Position numbers and translations under genes: made by a program
Notes under the pieces: model-generated
Told to the model about the DNA's origin: nothing
The model's database searches: none
What the model saw: only the letters and a program-made list of their open reading frames with translations
In this document: in pieces, positions 1-9,494 of the stretch
Layout: every line of letters starts with the position of its first letter
Numbering within the stretch: the stretch's first letter is position 1
Origin: Moritella sp. Urea-trap-13
Lineage (GTDB): Bacteria; Pseudomonadota; Gammaproteobacteria; Enterobacterales; Moritellaceae
Direction of reading: 5' to 3'
NCBI RefSeq assembly: GCF_002836355.1
Contig: NZ_PJCA01000040.1
Span: 62,001 to 126,000, forward strand
Length of the DNA stretch: 64,000 bases

Positions 1-552
1 AGCAATCAGTTTGTCACCCGCAGCAACTTTAGTGCCGTCGATGATGTTTTCTTTATCTACAATGCCAACACAGAAGCCAGCAATGTCAAAATCTTTACCG
101 TCGTACATACCTGGCATTTCAGCAGTTTCACCGCCTGTTAACGCACAACCAGATAATAAACAACCTTCGCCAATACCGGTAACAACAGCTGTAGCTACAT
201 CTACATCTAGCTTGCCTGTTGCATAGTAATCTAAGAAGAATAGTGGTTCAGCACCTTGTACAATAAGGTCATTCACACACATAGCAACTAAATCGATACC
301 TACCGTATCATATTTAGCTAAATCGATAGCGAGGCGTAGTTTCGTTCCTACACCGTCTGTTCCTGCGACCAACACTGGTTCTTTATAACCAGTAGGTAAT
401 TGGCAAAGAGCGCCGAAGCCACCTAGACCACCCATCACTTCTGGGCGTTTAGTTTTTTTCGCTACACCTTTAATGCGTTCTACTAATGCATTACCTGCGT
501 CAATATCAACGCCTGCATCTTTATAACTTAGAGAAGTATTTTGGTTGCTCAC
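1..552 (-). CDS. purM: Phosphoribosylformylglycinamidine cyclo-ligase (AIR synthetase), N-terminal part
   Basis: PurM makes aminoimidazole ribonucleotide from FGAM with ATP in cytoplasmic purine synthesis. Reading leftward from a GTG at 552, the frame is open for 184 codons to the window edge. It shows the family landmarks: SYKDAGVDI at the start, then [21 protein letters not shown], the metal/ATP segment [22 protein letters not shown] and the [11 protein letters not shown] block. The family is about 345 residues, so roughly the last 160 lie outside. It diverges from upp across about 220 bases, an arrangement common in related marine gammaproteobacteria. Identification is firm; the GTG start is chosen because the translation begins as in relatives. 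Confidence 0.95.
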   Translation of the reverse strand, partial: MSNQNTSLSYKDAGVDIDAGNALVERIKGVAKKTKRPEVMGGLGGFGALCQLPTGYKEPVLVAGTDGVGTKLRLAIDLAKYDTVGIDLVAMCVNDLIVQGAEPLFFLDYYATGKLDVDVATAVVTGIGEGCLLSGCALTGGETAEMPGMYDGKDFDIAGFCVGIVDKENIIDGTKVAAGDKLIA

Positions 553-774
553 TGGATCCCTCACAAACTAATCGTATCAATTGGATTAAAAAATCGCCGC
601 CATGTTAACAACTTTAACCACATAATAGAAACAAAATTATAGCTTGTTTGACCTGCTAATAGATTTTATTCTTAACTCTGGCTTTTCCTTGGAATAAGCT
701 ATCATTATAGTGCCATTATTGGTAATATTGCGCGTTTTTATATCGTAGTTACTTTGATTTTATTAGGAGATTCC

Positions 775-1401
775 ATGAAAGTTGTTGAAGTTAAACATCC
801 TTTAGTACGTCATAAATTGGGTTTAATGCGCGCTGCTGATATCAGCACTAAACGTTTTCGTGAACTTGCAACAGAAGTGGGTAGCTTACTTACTTATGAA
901 GCAACGGCTGATTTAGAATTAGAACAGAAGACTATTGAAGGTTGGAATGGCGATGTTACCGTTGATCAAATCAAAGGTAAAAAAGTAACAGTAGTGCCAA
1001 TTTTGCGTGCTGGTTTAGGTATGATGGATGGTGTGTTAGAACATATGCCAAGTGCACGTGTAAGTGTTGTTGGTATTTACCGTGATGAAGAAACGCTAGA
1101 AGCAGTTCCTTATTTCGAAAAAATCGTTCACAGCATTGATGAACGTTTAGCGATTGTTGTTGATCCTATGTTAGCAACAGGCGGTTCTATGATCGCAACA
1201 TTAGACCTGTTAAAAGCTAAAGGTTGTAAGCACATTAAAGTACTTGTACTTGTTGCTGCACCAGAAGGTCTAAAAGCGTTAGAAGAAGCACACCCAAATA
1301 TCGAGCTTTACACTGCATCTATTGACGAACGTCTAGATGAAAAAGGTTATATCGTTCCAGGTCTAGGTGACGCTGGCGATAAGATCTTCGGTACTAAATA
1401 A
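775..1401 (+). CDS. upp: Uracil phosphoribosyltransferase
   Basis: Upp salvages uracil by joining it to PRPP to give UMP. The 208-residue product matches the usual length and is nearly collinear with E. coli Upp: it begins [16 protein letters not shown], carries [12 protein letters not shown], the PRPP-binding loop [10 protein letters not shown], and ends [13 protein letters not shown]. The frame is open upstream to 754, but the ATG at 775 follows AGGAGA closely and reproduces the known N-terminus. It is a single gene with a strong terminator behind it; no uracil permease gene follows, unlike in E. coli. Confidence 0.97.
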   Translation: MKVVEVKHPLVRHKLGLMRAADISTKRFRELATEVGSLLTYEATADLELEQKTIEGWNGDVTVDQIKGKKVTVVPILRAGLGMMDGVLEHMPSARVSVVGIYRDEETLEAVPYFEKIVHSIDERLAIVVDPMLATGGSMIATLDLLKAKGCKHIKVLVLVAAPEGLKALEEAHPNIELYTASIDERLDEKGYIVPGLGDAGDKIFGTK

Positions 1402-1444
1402 CTACAGTCACAAGATACTTAATTAATTTTTTTAATTGAGTAAT

Positions 1445-1478
1445 GCAGACATCAACTACCGTTGATGTCTGCTTTTTT
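1445..1478 (+). terminator. Rho-independent terminator of upp
   Basis: A perfect 12-bp stem (GCAGACATCAAC / GTTGATGTCTGC) with a TACC loop is followed directly by six T residues, 43 bases after the upp stop codon. Confidence 0.93.
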
Positions 1479-1493
1479 ATTTGCTTCTTGCTT

Positions 1494-1610
1494 TTAATCA
1501 ACTTGATTCCCCACTAAATATCCGCCCCACAGCAATAGCACATTTAGCACATAGATCTCTTCAATATCGATATTAAAGTATCGGTCATTTTTAATTTGTT
1601 TATTATCCAT
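1494..1610 (-). CDS. Possible small protein of 38 residues
   Basis: An ATG-started frame on the minus strand inside the otherwise empty upp-DUF2066 interval. It has a good ribosome-binding site (AAGGGA, 8 bases before the ATG). The predicted product starts MDNKQIKNDRYFNIDIEEIY and has a hydrophobic second half (VLNVLLLWGGYLVGN), as in a small membrane-associated protein. I recognise no family. It ends just beside the upp terminator, whose A-rich flank does not obviously serve it. The ribosome site and composition make it plausible, but a 39-codon open frame can arise by chance. Confidence 0.35.
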   Translation of the reverse strand: MDNKQIKNDRYFNIDIEEIYVLNVLLLWGGYLVGNQVD

Positions 1611-1814
1611 AGATATGATCCCTTCATTTTAATCTAACTCCTTGATACTTTAGTATGGTAACTGTTTCTCTATCTCGCTAATTAGTTAATGCGATAGAAT
1701 ATGTTTGGACATAGCCAATGGTTTGGTTATTATTTGAGGTCTATTAATCATGCTGGCTATGTTATTATTCAAATCATCAATTTGAGTCATCACGTTACTG
1801 TTAAAAAGGATCGT

Positions 1815-2861
1815 ATGAAGCGTTTATTTCCTGTTTTATTATCACTGTTATCTCTTCTTCCCTTAACCACGCAGGCGGTTGAGGTTGAGCAACTTTATTC
1901 AGCATCAGTTATAGCGGTTGATAATAAGTCTAACCGTGATCTACAAAAAGTGGCCTTTGCAGAAGTGCTGGTTAAAGTTTCTGGTAATGCCACAATAGCG
2001 GCGGATCCGGTAATCAAAAAAGCATTGATCAATGCCCGTGAGTACTTAGTCAAGCAAGCTGAAGAACATGTCGATGGCGAGCGCTATTTACAAACAAGCT
2101 TTAATGAAAAAAAAGTAAATCGTTTATTGCGCGGCAGTGAATTTGGAGTATGGAGTCAGAATCGTCCACAGCAAATTGTCTGGCTAGTAGTTGATGAAGA
2201 TTTTAACCGCAGTGTCAGAGGCGAAACTGACACTGATTATGCTGAGTTTATTGATGCGATTAAAGCGCAAGCCAATAAGCGTGCGATCCCCGTTTTATTC
2301 CCTGTGATGGATCTTGATGATCAATTGCAAGTCAGCAGTAGCGATTTGTGGGGCCAGTTTACAGATCCAGTCGAACTTGCTTCAACCCGCTATGCTGCAG
2401 ATAATTATATTATTGCTAAGATCATTAAGCAGAATGATGATTATAAATTAACTTGGAGCATGTACGGTCGTAGTAATAGCAATCAAGCATTCGAGATTTG
2501 GTTGAATGGCCAAGCTCAAGGTGAGCTTGCTGTAATCGGCACTAAGTTAACCAATAGCCTCGCTAATCATCTTGCGGAACGTTATAGCGTAAAAGCATCT
2601 GGTAACAATGAAGTGGTGTTTTTAAATGTAGATGCTGTTACTGGCATTACTGATTACGCAAAATTAATCGCTATGTTTGCGGATTTATCAGCGGTAGCAC
2701 AAGTTGATCTTGAAGCCGTTTCTGGATCTAGCATACAGCTAAAATTAGTATTGCTTGGCACCCAGCAAGATCTATTAACTGAATTGTCGTTAGATCTACG
2801 GATCAAAAGTAGTAAAAATGCCTTTGATGACATGAATTTTCAGTGGAACGCGATAAATTAA
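1815..2861 (+). CDS. DUF2066 domain protein, exported
   Basis: A 348-residue protein of the DUF2066 family, found widely in gammaproteobacteria next to hda but without a known function. The ATG at 1815 is preceded by AAGGA and opens a clean signal peptide (MKRLFPVLLSLLSLLPLTTQA, cut before VEVEQL), so I prefer it to the longer frame from 1701. The conserved region VEQLYSASVIAVDNKSN and AFAEVLVKVSGN follows the cleavage site. A location in the periplasm or at a membrane is inferred from the signal peptide. It lies 97 bases upstream of hda and may share its transcript. Confidence 0.85.
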   Translation: MKRLFPVLLSLLSLLPLTTQAVEVEQLYSASVIAVDNKSNRDLQKVAFAEVLVKVSGNATIAADPVIKKALINAREYLVKQAEEHVDGERYLQTSFNEKKVNRLLRGSEFGVWSQNRPQQIVWLVVDEDFNRSVRGETDTDYAEFIDAIKAQANKRAIPVLFPVMDLDDQLQVSSSDLWGQFTDPVELASTRYAADNYIIAKIIKQNDDYKLTWSMYGRSNSNQAFEIWLNGQAQGELAVIGTKLTNSLANHLAERYSVKASGNNEVVFLNVDAVTGITDYAKLIAMFADLSAVAQVDLEAVSGSSIQLKLVLLGTQQDLLTELSLDLRIKSSKNAFDDMNFQWNAIN

Positions 2862-2958
2862 GCAATTTTATATTGTGTTTTTTGGGTAGCCGTTCTCTAT
2901 CGGCCATTGAGGTGCTACAATGGCCACACTAATCTAATGATTGTATGAAAGGGTGATA

Positions 2959-3672
2959 TTGAACACTCCAGCACAACTTTCTTTACCAGTCCAATTGCCC
3001 GATGGTGAAACTTTCGCGAGTTTTTATCCCGGTGCTAATGTCCAGTTACTCACAGCGTTAAAAAATGCTGCTGTAGGCGACGGTGATCCATTTATTTATC
3101 TATTTGGTAACCGGAGTTCGGGCACCTCCCATTTACTCCATGCAACTTGTACCGAGTGTACAGACTCCGATCGTTCAGCTGCCTATTTACCAATGGAAAT
3201 GTCTGCCATGATGTCACCATCAGTATTAGATGGTATGGAACATCTCGATATGGTTTGTATTGATAATATTGAAATGATCGCCGGGATCCGTGAGTGGGAA
3301 GTTGCACTATTTAATTTTTATAACCGCTGGCGAGATAGTCATGAGCAAGCTAATCCAGGCTCTCTGATCGTCACCGGCAATAGTGCGGCGCGCCATTTAG
3401 GTATTCAATTACCGGATCTGTTATCTCGATTAGATTGGGGAGTAAGTTACCAATTACAACTACTTGATGATGATGGCAAGTTGGCTGCATTACAATTACG
3501 TGCAGAGTTTAGAGGATTGAAGTTACCTGTTGATGTTGGCCGCTTTCTGTTAAACCGCTCATCGCGTGATATGAAAACCCTGATTGCGACATTAGATCGA
3601 TTAGATCAAGCGTCAATTAGTGCGCAACGTCGGTTAACTATTCCATTCGTCAAAGAAATACTTTCTCTGTAA
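2959..3672 (+). CDS. hda: DnaA regulatory inactivator Hda
   Basis: Hda works with the DNA-loaded beta clamp to stimulate ATP hydrolysis on DnaA and so blocks re-initiation. The 237-residue product is collinear with E. coli Hda: NTPAQLSLPVQLPDGETFASF, DGMEHLDMVCIDNIEMIAG (Walker B region), SRLDWG and a C-terminal QRRLTIPFVKEIL. The N-terminal QLSLP is the clamp-binding motif. The Walker A equivalent (GNRSSGTSH) lacks the usual GKT/S lysine. I place the start at TTG 2959, after GAAAGGG, because it gives the family N-terminus; no ATG fits. Starts from rare codons are known for hda and may keep its level low. Confidence 0.93.
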   Translation: MNTPAQLSLPVQLPDGETFASFYPGANVQLLTALKNAAVGDGDPFIYLFGNRSSGTSHLLHATCTECTDSDRSAAYLPMEMSAMMSPSVLDGMEHLDMVCIDNIEMIAGIREWEVALFNFYNRWRDSHEQANPGSLIVTGNSAARHLGIQLPDLLSRLDWGVSYQLQLLDDDGKLAALQLRAEFRGLKLPVDVGRFLLNRSSRDMKTLIATLDRLDQASISAQRRLTIPFVKEILSL

Positions 3673-3717
3673 GTCGACTCTTCTATCGACACTGCTGAAA
3701 TCTTTTTATAGCAGATA

Positions 3718-3756
3718 AAAAAAGGAAATAGGTTCGATGACACTATTTCCTTTTTT
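3718..3756. terminator. Bidirectional terminator between hda and DUF2069 gene
   Basis: A 14-bp stem (AAAAAAGGAAATAG / CTATTTCCTTTTTT) with an 11-base loop, with an A-run on the left and a T-run on the right. It can end hda on the plus strand and the convergent DUF2069 gene on the minus strand. Confidence 0.85.
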
Positions 3757-3775
3757 GTTATTCCGCGACAGTTAA

Positions 3776-4360
3776 TTAATCTTTGTGCTGTGCTTTATAT
3801 GCTTCTTCTCGTTCTTTTTCTTCAGCCATCACGACTTTTAGCTTATCCAGACCTAGCCCTAACTCTTTGCCCTGCATGCGTGCATAAATGCCATTACCAA
3901 ATAACATACAGTTGGCTAAGGCAAACTCTAATATAGCTAAATAACGCTCATCAGGGTCGGTATACATGATGGTTAATGAATGCATGTAATAGATCATCAC
4001 CACAAAGTTACTCCACGCCGCGGTATAAGGCTTACCTTTTACTAAACCGTAAAAGGGGATTAACAAGGGGAAGATCCAAATGAAGGCTTTGGCTAATGGA
4101 TTCGACTCATGTGCAGCTTGACGCTCTAACCATTTTTGTTTTTCGGCCTCAACCTGTGGTAATAATTCAGGGTTCACGTCAGCCATCGCAGTGAGTTCTG
4201 CCAGTGCTTGTGATTGCGTATGATCTTGTATTTTTTCTGGTGTTAACCACAGTTGCCATACGAACATCAGTATGATCAGGCCAAAATAGCCAAACAGTCC
4301 TAAGAATCGATATCGAGTAATACGTTTTTGTGTATCTTGTGTTGTTGGAATCGTTTGCAT
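3776..4360 (-). CDS. DUF2069 membrane protein
   Basis: A 194-residue predicted inner-membrane protein of the DUF2069 family, function unknown. Four hydrophobic segments are visible: FLGLFGYFGLIILMFVWQLW, AFIWIFPLLIPFYGLV, NFVVMIYYMHSLTIMY and YLAILEFALANCMLFGNGIY. The conserved core includes KGKPYTAAWSNF and GKELGL. Between the first two segments sits an extra polar stretch of about 40 residues (PEKIQDHTQSQ to QAAHESNP). It follows the arsC-like gene by 13 bases on the same strand, so the two are probably co-transcribed. Family assignment comes from core motifs and from the neighbourhood of hda. Confidence 0.8.
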   Translation of the reverse strand: MQTIPTTQDTQKRITRYRFLGLFGYFGLIILMFVWQLWLTPEKIQDHTQSQALAELTAMADVNPELLPQVEAEKQKWLERQAAHESNPLAKAFIWIFPLLIPFYGLVKGKPYTAAWSNFVVMIYYMHSLTIMYTDPDERYLAILEFALANCMLFGNGIYARMQGKELGLGLDKLKVVMAEEKEREEAYKAQHKD

Positions 4361-4373
4361 TATTTGCTCGTTG

Positions 4374-4724
4374 TTAGAGTATTGCTAAAACATTTTCAGG
4401 AGGACGACCAATCGCAGCTTTGCCGTTTGCTAATACGATAGGGCGCTCGATCAGTTTCGGTGTTGCGATCATGGCGGCGATAAGTTCGTCATTAGACAGA
4501 TTTTCGTTATCTAAACCTAAAGCTTTATATTCAGCTTCTTTAATACGCATCAATTGACGTGGCGCTAATGCGAGTAAATTCAGAATTTGTTGTAATTGCG
4601 CTGCAGATGGTGGTGTTTCTAGGTATTTTACGATGCTGGGTGTGACACCTTGCTCTTCTAATAGTGCAAGCGTTTGACGGCTTTTAGAGCAACGTGGATT
4701 ATGATAAATAGTGACACTAGTCAT
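4374..4724 (-). CDS. ArsC/YfgD-family arsenate reductase-like protein
   Basis: A 116-residue thioredoxin-fold protein of the ArsC/Spx superfamily, YfgD branch. It opens VTIYHNPRCSKSRQTLALLEE, where Cys in NPRCSKS is the catalytic position; later come the ERPIVLANGKAAIGRPPE segment and the family-typical short C-terminus. True ArsC proteins reduce arsenate with glutaredoxin, but for YfgD-type proteins beside hda and bepA this activity is not established. No arsB or arsR gene is nearby, so a role in arsenic resistance should not be assumed. It is probably transcribed with the DUF2069 gene downstream. Confidence 0.88.
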   Translation of the reverse strand: MTSVTIYHNPRCSKSRQTLALLEEQGVTPSIVKYLETPPSAAQLQQILNLLALAPRQLMRIKEAEYKALGLDNENLSNDELIAAMIATPKLIERPIVLANGKAAIGRPPENVLAIL

Positions 4725-4807
4725 GGCTTGGCCTATTCCTTAAAACAAGTCTTAAAAAAAATGGGGATCCTTAAAGTCCCCATTTTGCCTTTTTTCCTGT
4801 CCCTTGG

Positions 4808-6265
4808 CTAGTTTTGTAATGCCTGCATTTCTAGCTTTTCGGCCTCAATTTGTTCCATGTGCGCATCAATGCGAGCTATGTCTGCCGAACCTGTTGCCAG
4901 TGTGCGTGCAGATTGTAGTTCGTTAAGGGCTCTGGGATAATTTGCTTTGAGCTGTGCCAAGTTGGCGCGTTGTACGTACATTTTGACGTTATCATCGGTT
5001 TGGCGTAATAAATCAATATAAATACTCAAGGCAATCATATCTGTTTCATTACTACGTAGATAATCCCTAATTAGCTTTTTCGCCTGGTCATACTTTTTCG
5101 CTTGCTGTAATGCGACTGCTAAATTAATGGTAGTAACCGGATTATTGGTATACCTATTATTGGCTTTTTGTAATCGCGCGATGGCTTCGTCATTGTGTTT
5201 GAGTGCTAAATCGATATCAGTAAGGGTATCCAGATAAAACAGATTATTGGGCTGCTTGCTTGCCAATGCGACCACGATGTTCTTCGCTTCTGCATTCTTG
5301 CCGAGTTGGATTAACGCCAGTGCTTGGCCATATAATGCGGCATCTTTTAAGATGAATTTTTTAGTTTTAAGTTGATGTTCAAAGAATTGCAGGGCTTCTT
5401 GCGGTTTTAAGGTGCCATAACGGACTTGAATACGCGCTTTAGCTAATTGATAGTCTAGGCTAGGTTGATAGTAACGACTTGGGTACAGTGCCGCCCTATC
5501 ACGTGCTTCGGTAACACGGGTGGTTGGTAGTGGGTGAGTGATCAACATTTGTGGCGGCGTTGAGCTAAAGCGATATTGCTCTGCTAATTTACCAAAGAAT
5601 GTCGACATAGCTGCCGGATCGAAACCAGCATTTGCCATGACCTGAATACCAATACGGTCCGCTTCAAATTCATTGGCACGGGTATAGTTAATTGCTGATT
5701 GTGCATTAATTGCCACGGTGGTTTGTAACATAGCAATACCAGCAACCGGGTTGGCGATACCTAATAATACCGCACCGACCAAACCTGCCACGGTTAATTG
5801 GCTATTTCCTGCCTGTGCTTCTAAACTGCGCGCAAGATGGCGCTGGGTAATATGTGAGATCTCATGGGCAATAACCGAGGCAAATTCTGATTCGTTTTCG
5901 GCATATAAGAATAACCCGGTATGCACCTTGACATAACCACCGAGAAAAGCGGCGGCATTAATTTCATCATCTTTGATTAAGAAAAAATTAAACGGAAAGC
6001 GCACTGAATCGGTTTGGCTAATTAATTTAGCCCCTAATTCGGCAATGTACTCTTGTAGGACTGGATCGCTGACCATCGGAAAAGAGCCACGCGCGACTTT
6101 GATAAAGGCTGCGCCATATTGGCGTTCCTGGTCGATAGATAAAGCGGTAACGCCAGCGGTACCGATTTCCGGAAGCTTATTAGTCGCTTGCACTGAGCTT
6201 ATTAAGCCCAATGCGCCGACAAATAATGCGGTACTGGTTACACGCAATATTTTTTTGAGATACAT
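4808..6265 (-). CDS. bepA: Periplasmic M48 metalloprotease/chaperone BepA
   Basis: BepA (YfgC) helps assemble outer-membrane beta-barrel proteins such as LptD and degrades stalled ones. The 485-residue product has a signal peptide (ILRVTSTALFVGALGLISSVQA), an M48 domain with the zinc motif HEISH and the downstream EFEADRIG glutamate site, then TPR-like helices over the second half. The frame continues upstream to a TTG at 6280, but the ATG at 6265 gives a normal signal peptide; both starts are possible. It is the first gene of a leftward group with the arsC-like and DUF2069 genes, separated from them by 83 bases. Confidence 0.92.
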   Translation of the reverse strand: MYLKKILRVTSTALFVGALGLISSVQATNKLPEIGTAGVTALSIDQERQYGAAFIKVARGSFPMVSDPVLQEYIAELGAKLISQTDSVRFPFNFFLIKDDEINAAAFLGGYVKVHTGLFLYAENESEFASVIAHEISHITQRHLARSLEAQAGNSQLTVAGLVGAVLLGIANPVAGIAMLQTTVAINAQSAINYTRANEFEADRIGIQVMANAGFDPAAMSTFFGKLAEQYRFSSTPPQMLITHPLPTTRVTEARDRAALYPSRYYQPSLDYQLAKARIQVRYGTLKPQEALQFFEHQLKTKKFILKDAALYGQALALIQLGKNAEAKNIVVALASKQPNNLFYLDTLTDIDLALKHNDEAIARLQKANNRYTNNPVTTINLAVALQQAKKYDQAKKLIRDYLRSNETDMIALSIYIDLLRQTDDNVKMYVQRANLAQLKANYPRALNELQSARTLATGSADIARIDAHMEQIEAEKLEMQALQN

Positions 6266-6514
6266 TCTTTTTAAATACAAGTGGCGACCTATGCGATGAA
6301 AACTAAGTAAATCTAGTTAACATAGTAGAACATATTATTAACCGATAACAATGACAAATAGTCAGACGGCCCATAATAGGTAAAGTTCCTAGGCTGGTTT
6401 GGTTAATTTTTGTTGATAACAGATAAGATATTTACGCTTTTGTGGAAAAAATGGTACTAATCCTGCTAAAATCGACCAGTATTTATTTCAAATTTAAAAT
6501 GAGAGTGAATTAAG

Positions 6515-7234
6515 ATGGGCAGAGCATTCCAAAACCGTAAATTATCGATGGCTAAAACAGCTGGCATGAAAACTAAGATCTACTCTAAATATGGTAAAGA
6601 GATCTATGTATGCGCAAAAACGGGTGGTGGTGACCCTGACCACAACTTAAGCCTTCGCCGTATCATTGAAAAAGCGAAAAAAGATCAAGTACCTACTCAT
6701 GTTATTGACCGTGCTATCGAAAAAGCAGCTGGCGCTGGCGGTGAAGATTATGTACGTGCAAGTTATGAAGGTTTTGGCCCTGGTAACTGTATGGTTATCG
6801 TTGAGTGTCTAACGGATAACGGTAAACGTACTTTCACAGATGTTCGTCAAGCATTCGTTAAGAATGGCGCGAAACTGGGTGCGCAAGGTTCGGTATCGCA
6901 CATGTTTGATCATCAAGCAGTATTTGAATTCAAATTTGATGATGAAGATGCGGTATTAGAAGCGTTAATGGAAGCTGAAGTTGATGTTGCTGATGTAGAG
7001 AATGAAGACGGTACTATTACTGTTTATGTTCCACACACTGAATTCTTCAAAACTAAAGTAGCATTATCAGAAGCCTTTGCAGATATTGAATTTGATGCTG
7101 AAGACATCACATTCCTACCGCAAATTGAAACTGAAGTTGTTGGTGATGATGCTGAAATGTTCGAACGTTTTCTTGCTGCACTAAACGACAGTGATGACGT
7201 TCAAGAAATTTATCACAATGCGATCGTTGCTTAA
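6515..7234 (+). CDS. yeeN: YebC/PmpR-family protein, YeeN type
   Basis: A 239-residue member of the YebC/TACO1 family. The YeeN branch is recognised by the start [20 protein letters not shown], then [32 protein letters not shown] and [12 protein letters not shown]. Family members were first described as DNA-binding regulators, and some are now known to relieve ribosome stalling at proline runs; which applies to this branch is not settled. A clear ribosome site (GAGAGTG) precedes the ATG, and a strong terminator follows, so it is a single-gene unit. It is divergent from bepA across about 250 bases. Confidence 0.9.
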   Translation: MGRAFQNRKLSMAKTAGMKTKIYSKYGKEIYVCAKTGGGDPDHNLSLRRIIEKAKKDQVPTHVIDRAIEKAAGAGGEDYVRASYEGFGPGNCMVIVECLTDNGKRTFTDVRQAFVKNGAKLGAQGSVSHMFDHQAVFEFKFDDEDAVLEALMEAEVDVADVENEDGTITVYVPHTEFFKTKVALSEAFADIEFDAEDITFLPQIETEVVGDDAEMFERFLAALNDSDDVQEIYHNAIVA

Positions 7235-7277
7235 TTAATCGTTAAGTTAATGCTTTGTGGTGTTTAACACCGTGCAT

Positions 7278-7327
7278 AAAAAAGGCCGATTACCGTTTCT
7301 TTATCAGAATGGTAACCGGCCTTTTTT
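7278..7327. terminator. Bidirectional terminator between yeeN and phnA
   Basis: A 17-bp stem with one mismatch (AAAAAAGGCCGATTACC paired with GGTAACCGGCCTTTTTT) around a 16-base loop. Runs of A on the left and T on the right let it end both convergent genes. Confidence 0.9.
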
Positions 7328-7385
7328 GATCTGGTTAGTCGTCACGACCTTAACATGTTCTTAAGAACGAGAGTGACTAAGCAAA

Positions 7386-7955
7386 TTACATTTTTTTGCA
7401 GTATGCAGAAATGATCACCATCGCAGTACCGTTGGCACGGCCTTGAATGTGTAATGGATTATCTGTTAAACCGATATTACGTACCGCGGTACCACGTTTG
7501 ATCACTAAGCTTGAACCTTTAACAGGTAAATCCTTGATGATGTTTACGTTGTCGCCAGCTTGTAAGATAGTACCGTTAGAGTCACGTGCTGGAGTATCAG
7601 TCATTGCTGCAATTAGCACGCCTTTTTCAGCCCATGCTTTTACGTCTTCTTCTAGATACATCATATCAAGAAGGTCACGTGACCAGTCTGCATCTAAACG
7701 GTTTAGCATACGGTATGCAAGTACTTGTACTGCAGGTACTTGGCTCCACATGCTGTCGTTTAGGCAACGCCAATGATTTTCATCAAGCGTTTCTGGGTTG
7801 CTAATTTGATCAAGGCAAGTACCACAAAGCATTACTGCACAGTCAGAGCTTTTTTCTGGTGATTCAGGTAGCTCATAAGCTGATAGGTTAGATTCTGCTG
7901 TGCACATTTCACATTTAGAACCACTGCGTTGTAATAACGTTGTTTCGATAGACAT
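7386..7955 (-). CDS. phnA: PhnA-family zinc-ribbon protein
   Basis: A 189-residue PhnA (YjdM) family protein. An N-terminal zinc ribbon is visible as CEMC at about residue 15 and CGTC at about 45; the C-terminal PhnA domain carries RDSNGTILQAGDNVNIIKDLPVKGSS and KRGTAVRNIGL. It is longer than E. coli PhnA (about 111 residues) because of a middle stretch between the two parts. Despite its name the family is not shown to act in phosphonate breakdown, and no other phn gene is present. The ATG at 7955 lies 8 bases after AGAGGA. Confidence 0.88.
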   Translation of the reverse strand: MSIETTLLQRSGSKCEMCTAESNLSAYELPESPEKSSDCAVMLCGTCLDQISNPETLDENHWRCLNDSMWSQVPAVQVLAYRMLNRLDADWSRDLLDMMYLEEDVKAWAEKGVLIAAMTDTPARDSNGTILQAGDNVNIIKDLPVKGSSLVIKRGTAVRNIGLTDNPLHIQGRANGTAMVIISAYCKKM

Positions 7956-8162
7956 TGAATTAATCCTCTAGATTTTGTGGGGCTATTATGCCACAACGTG
8001 AGTATTTTGGGTATCTCACAATCGATGTGACCTTGATGTTAGTCGTTAAATAATTGCTTAAATCGCTAAATCTACTTTGCTAATATCACAATCAGCAACT
8101 TAGCTAGTTGAATTTAGCCATCTAACCTCGCTACACTGATTTTTTGTTCAGTCGGAGTTCAC

Positions 8163-9284
8163 ATGGAAGCCAGTGTATTATTTGATGAGTTAGCCACGGA
8201 TGATGGTCATGCAGTTGGTATTATTACCCTTAATAAGGCGCGTCAGTTACATGCATTAAGTGCAGATATGTTTCCATTACTGCGCCAGCAACTGCTCGCG
8301 TGGCAGTCTGATCCGCGTATTGTTAGTGTGCTACTGACAAGTACCGGTGAGAAAGCATTCTGCGCTGGTGGCGATGTTAAATCGCTGCAACAAATGTTAG
8401 TCAATACCACGGGCAGTGAAGCTAAGCAGCAAGTCGTTAGTGACTACTTTGTTGCCGAGTATCAGGTTGATTATTTATTACATAACTTTGGCAAACCGTT
8501 AATTGTGTGGGGTGACGGTATTATTATGGGCGGCGGGTTAGGGCTGTTCATGGGCGCGAGTCATCGCGTTGTTACCGAAACCGCACGTATTGCCATGCCG
8601 GAGATCACCATAGGTTTATTCCCTGATGTCGGTGCTACTTGGTTCTTAAATCGTTTACCACAACCTGGTGTCGGATTATTTTTAGGTTTAACAGGTGCAA
8701 GCATTAACGCTAACGACGCCAAATACCTTGGTCTCAGCGAGTATTTAATTCCGGCAGCAAAATATGCCGATGTGATAAAGGCATTAACCACGCTTGATTG
8801 GCAAGGCGATACTGAGTTATATCATCACCAAGTTGATCAGTTATTAACGGCGCAGTATGCCGATGCTGACTTTGCTACTGGTAATTTAGCTAAGCACCAA
8901 GCCTTGTTTACCCAGTTGAGTACTTATACTGAACTCGCTGATGTGATGGCCTGTATCCAAACGCATGACAGTTGTGATCCTTGGTTACAAACCAGTATTA
9001 AAAAACTACTGTTAGGTAGCCCAATATCGGCGCACATCTTATACCGACAGGTAAACCAATATACCGAACTCTCTTTAGCGGCCTGTTTTCGGTTGGAATT
9101 AGATCTAGCGGTGAATGTTTGTTTAAACGCAGATCTGGTCGAAGGGGTGAGAGCTTTGCTGGTCGATAAAGACCATCAACCGCATTGGTTATATAAGCAA
9201 ATCAATGCTGTACCGATTAATTTTGTTGATAACTTGTTCAGTTCGCCTTGGGCAATAACGTCACACCCACTGCGCAGCCTGTAA
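8163..9284 (+). CDS. Enoyl-CoA hydratase/isomerase-family protein (3-hydroxyisobutyryl-CoA hydrolase-like)
   Basis: A 373-residue crotonase-fold protein. The oxyanion-hole segments are AFCAGGDVKSLQQM and GIIMGGGLGLFMGASHRV, and MPEITIGLFPDVGATWFLNRLP supplies the glutamate/aspartate region typical of the HIBCH branch, which cleaves 3-hydroxyisobutyryl-CoA in valine breakdown. Length and the C-terminal RLELDLAVNVC segment fit that branch better than short enoyl-CoA hydratases. It has its own ribosome site (GGAG, 6 bases before ATG) and stands alone, without the mmsAB or acyl-CoA dehydrogenase genes that often accompany it, so the substrate is an inference. Confidence 0.85.
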   Translation: MEASVLFDELATDDGHAVGIITLNKARQLHALSADMFPLLRQQLLAWQSDPRIVSVLLTSTGEKAFCAGGDVKSLQQMLVNTTGSEAKQQVVSDYFVAEYQVDYLLHNFGKPLIVWGDGIIMGGGLGLFMGASHRVVTETARIAMPEITIGLFPDVGATWFLNRLPQPGVGLFLGLTGASINANDAKYLGLSEYLIPAAKYADVIKALTTLDWQGDTELYHHQVDQLLTAQYADADFATGNLAKHQALFTQLSTYTELADVMACIQTHDSCDPWLQTSIKKLLLGSPISAHILYRQVNQYTELSLAACFRLELDLAVNVCLNADLVEGVRALLVDKDHQPHWLYKQINAVPINFVDNLFSSPWAITSHPLRSL

Positions 9285-9494
9285 TTAGCCCCTAAATTAC
9301 CGAATTATGTGACAGCTATTCCAAAGTGGGTATATAAGGTGGTTTCATTTGATATAGCCATTTATTTTGTAAGGATAAAAGTTATAATTACCTCATAGTA
9401 GTTAGCTGGTTAAATTAGCTAGATGATTATTGCTTACAATGCATTTGCAAAGTGTATTGCAGCAACAATTATTAATTTCTTTTGGAGATATATT

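Noticed and set aside
552-774. PurR operator in the purM-upp gap or before guaB
   Set aside because: I found no sequence close to ACGCAAACGTTTNCNT.
4374-4724. Arsenic resistance locus
   Set aside because: Only an ArsC-like gene is present, of the YfgD branch that accompanies bepA and hda; no arsB, acr3 or arsR.
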